Shown: piece after piece, positions 62,288 to 64,000 of the stretch
How the letters are laid out: each line of letters opens with the position of its first letter
Numbering within the stretch: position 1 is the stretch's first letter
Assembly: GCF_037126245.1 (NCBI RefSeq)
Contig: NZ_CP136925.1
Coordinates: 2,558,001 to 2,622,000, forward strand
Reading direction: 5' to 3'
Origin: Mangrovimonas cancribranchiae
GTDB lineage: Bacteria > Bacteroidota > Bacteroidia > Flavobacteriales > Flavobacteriaceae
DNA length: 64,000 nucleotides
Position numbers and translations under genes: made by a program
Notes under the pieces: model-generated
Databases searched by the model: none
Told to the model about the DNA's origin: nothing
What the model saw: only the letters and a program-made list of their open reading frames with translations

Positions 62288-62493
62288 AGGAAACTGGAAA
62301 CTGGAAACTGGAAAGCGCAAACCCTTATAAACATTAGCGGTTTAAGGTTTTTTGTTAAAAATTAAAGTTTCCTAAAAAAATCATTTTTATAAAAACATAG
62401 ACACAAGAGGAAACTTGAGGGTTGTTTCAAATCTTTGTTAAGCGTTGTAAACACTATACTTAACGCTATGTAGTTTCCAGTTTCCAGTTTCCT
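62288..62493. repeat. GGAAACT heptamer array forming a 22-bp inverted repeat
   Basis: Three tandem GGAAACT copies (62289-62309, with a partial fourth) face three tandem AGTTTCC copies (62472-62492). Positions 62288-62309 and 62472-62493 are exact reverse complements. Single copies lie between them in opposite orientations at 62366 (AGTTTCCT) and 62408 (AGGAAACT). An AGCGTT/AACGCT pair lies at 62441 and 62462. The region is non-coding and sits just before the Toprim gene, so it may be an origin or regulator-binding site. Confidence 0.8.
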
Positions 62494-62513
62494 AAATGGA
62501 AAAATAAAAAAGC

Positions 62514-63458
62514 ATGAGAAAATTAGAAAAAATAGATACTAAATATAAATTCTCTAGGAAAAGAGATAGAAATATAATAACGCCTTGTTGTAACAAGAAA
62601 AACGGCGGTGGTTTTGTGCATTATGAAAACCAGCCTAAACGGTTTGGATATTGTCATTATTGCGACACAACAACATTACCACCTATATTGTATAAAGATA
62701 GCGCAGGCAACTTGTTTACCTATAATGATGTTATTCAGCAATTTGAGAGTTATAATAGTATTGTTGAACCTATTGTTGCAACAACCCAACCAAAAACAAC
62801 CAGCATCCCTCAAAAGTTTATTCCAGAGAATAAGATTTGGGACGCGTATAGTAAGCTGCCAGAAAACAACCTCTTAAAATATTTACGTAAAACCTATGGC
62901 GACAATAGAGTTGACAAAGCATGTAAAGAATATGCCCTAGGAACTAGTGATGATGGAGGTGTTATGTTTTGGAGTATTAATACAGATTTACAAGTTCAGA
63001 AGCTAAAAATATCATACTACGATACCAATGGTCGACGTAAAAAGAAATTCAAAGCTCCTTATCTAAATGACAAAGGGTATTATTCATGCTTATTTGGTGA
63101 ACACTTGTTAATTCCTAGTTGCAAAGATAGGCAACGAATTGTTTTAGTAGAAAGTGAAAAAACGGCTATTGTTGGAAGTATTGTTTTACCAAAATTCACA
63201 TGGTTAGCTTATGGTGGTTTAACTCAATTAACTGTAAAAAAAGCACATTGTTTAAAAGGGTATCAACGAGTGTTGGTAATTCCTGATTTCAGTAGCAAAG
63301 CAATTAAAGCAATAAGCAAAAGAATCACGGAGCTCAAAGAGTTAGGGATAAACTTAAATATACTAGACTTAACGCAAGGTATGACTGATACGCAAAGAGA
63401 TAATCTAGGTATTTATGGTTATGACCTAGAAGATATTATAAGAAAAATACCTAGCTAA
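62514..63458 (+). CDS. zinc-ribbon and Toprim protein, DUF6371-like
   Basis: 314 residues. An N-terminal zinc-binding segment (CCNKKNGGGFVHYENQP, then CHYC near 47-50) resembles primase zinc ribbons; the later region has a Toprim-like core (VLVESEKTAIVGSI near 208-221, and VLVIPDFS near 258). It resembles DUF6371 proteins of Bacteroidota mobile elements, often beside DUF3987 genes. A role in priming or processing element DNA is inferred; active-site residues are only partly evident. Confidence 0.68.
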   Translation: MRKLEKIDTKYKFSRKRDRNIITPCCNKKNGGGFVHYENQPKRFGYCHYCDTTTLPPILYKDSAGNLFTYNDVIQQFESYNSIVEPIVATTQPKTTSIPQKFIPENKIWDAYSKLPENNLLKYLRKTYGDNRVDKACKEYALGTSDDGGVMFWSINTDLQVQKLKISYYDTNGRRKKKFKAPYLNDKGYYSCLFGEHLLIPSCKDRQRIVLVESEKTAIVGSIVLPKFTWLAYGGLTQLTVKKAHCLKGYQRVLVIPDFSSKAIKAISKRITELKELGINLNILDLTQGMTDTQRDNLGIYGYDLEDIIRKIPS

Positions 63459-63480
63459 AGAATACGAAATATAAGAAATA

Positions 63481-63508
63481 AAAAAGGGCAAGTTTATTTG
63501 CCCTTTCA
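63481..63508 (+). terminator. intrinsic terminator after the Toprim gene
   Basis: AAAGGGCAA (63483-63491) pairs with TTGCCCTTT (63498-63506). Confidence 0.7.
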
Positions 63509-63549
63509 TAATAAATGTAATTCTTGAGTATTTCATCGCGAAGCATTTA

Positions 63550-63609
63550 TGTATATTTGTGAGGTACGTACTTGGAAAACCGCGTACTTAGTCACATCAC
63601 AAATATACA
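63550..63609. promoter_or_regulatory. 13-bp inverted repeat carrying two face-to-face -7 boxes
   Basis: TGTATATTTGTGA (63550-63562) and its exact complement TCACAAATATACA (63597-63609) each contain a TATATTTG. CGTACTT repeats directly between them (63567 and 63583). Confidence 0.5.
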
Positions 63610-63758
63610 AGATTCAAAAGAAATACTATAAAAGAAAAAACCGCCGCCGCAACCGCCATAAAAACCGCCGCTAAAAAATAACGGCGGCGGCGTGTAAAAC
63701 CGCTGTTTATACTTGTTAATATCAAGAATAACGGTTAATAAGTAAAACAACCAACCGC
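63578..63758 (+). repeat. AACCGC hexamer array with GC-rich hairpin
   Basis: Six direct copies of AACCGC lie at 63578, 63639, 63651, 63663, 63698 and 63753. CCGCCGCCG (63641-63649) can pair with CGGCGGCGG (63682-63690), a strong hairpin in an otherwise AT-rich, gene-free stretch of 465 bases (63459-63923). Confidence 0.6.
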
Positions 63759-63923
63759 AAAAGTGCAATTAATATAAAAAAGCGCATTGTTATTACGCCG
63801 CTAATTTTTACTAAATGGTGGTAAACATCAACCATTAAATTTTCATGATAAAGTAATACGCAATTTTAAAACTTCAATAGTTGCTAGTTATTAAAAACAA
63901 AGTTTTAATTTAAAAAATTTATT

Positions 63924-64000
63924 ATGATGAATTATCAAAAAAACAGAAATCAAGAACTAGAACCAGCTTTAGGAGGTTTTTTCTCCTGGCTAGGTAGAGC
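63924..64000 (+). CDS. start of a gene cut by the window end
   Basis: ATG at 63924 (a second ATG follows) opens a frame that remains open to the window end; the visible 25 codons include a tract EPALGGFFSWLG. Too short to assign. Its position after the repeat array suggests another gene of the element. Confidence 0.5.
   Translation, partial: MMNYQKNRNQELEPALGGFFSWLGR

Noticed and set aside
62288-62493. GGAAACT array as a CRISPR
   Set aside because: Units are 7 bp, tandem without spacers and in both orientations; no cas genes are present.
63641-63692. GC-rich CCG/CGG hairpin as an intrinsic terminator
   Set aside because: No T run follows the stem on the plus strand and the loop is over 30 bases; a terminator already exists at 63481.

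Overview
The window comes from a chromosome of the family Flavobacteriaceae (phylum Bacteroidota). It is AT-rich. Several genes are preceded by the Bacteroidota promoter pattern (TTTG, about 19 bases, TAnnTTTG). It carries typical flavobacterial features: a metallopeptidase with a type IX secretion sorting tail, a TonB-dependent receptor with a carboxypeptidase-like N-domain, a PorT-type barrel protein, an ExbB-x-ExbD-ExbD cluster, and a phosphate permease fused to a PhoU-like domain. The genus cannot be named from the sequence alone.

Positions 1-58,000 are core chromosome. First comes the translation block rplM-rpsI, rpsB, tsf, pyrH, frr. Next are an outer-membrane barrel gene, an RND/MMPL exporter, asnS, rpoN and a membrane protein. 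A minus-strand block holds a PorT-type barrel, two exbD genes, a small membrane protein, exbB, tRNA-Ser(GGA), ansA and tatD. A retropepsin-like protease and a LuxR-type response regulator follow, with two repeated regulatory/small-RNA-like cassettes just downstream. Then come sucA-sucB, a polyprenyl diphosphate synthase, a tetR-tolC-hlyD-RND efflux operon with a clear palindromic operator, aspS, a CLC anion channel lacking its gating glutamate, a cold-shock gene, tadA, a secreted M36 peptidase, dxs and dgt. A possible phosphate-acquisition group (beta-helix lipoprotein, TonB receptor, PiT-PhoU permease) shares 11-bp-period direct repeats resembling Pho boxes. A LytTR/LytS two-component pair, a MarC family protein, a CtpA-type protease, a dCMP deaminase and a HupE/UreJ protein complete this part.

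From about 58,050 to the window end an integrated mobile element begins. Its left edge may be the 3' end of a minus-strand tRNA gene still followed by its terminator. Inside are a tyrosine recombinase, an overlapping gene of unknown function, an excisionase-like HTH protein, a DUF3987-type protein, and a zinc-ribbon/Toprim protein. Two non-coding regions carry repeat arrays: GGAAACT heptamers in both orientations, and AACCGC hexamers around a GC-rich hairpin. The right end of the element lies outside the window.

The most unusual structure not explained by genes is the pair of cassettes at 18,290-18,560. Each has a double ATACGTAT operator, an identical 31-base gap, the same AATGCTATTAAT start segment, and a hairpin. 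They lie directly behind an orphan response-regulator gene. Next in interest are the inverted heptamer array in the mobile element and the Pho-box-like repeats. All of these were found by reading the sequence; none has been tested by database search or folding.
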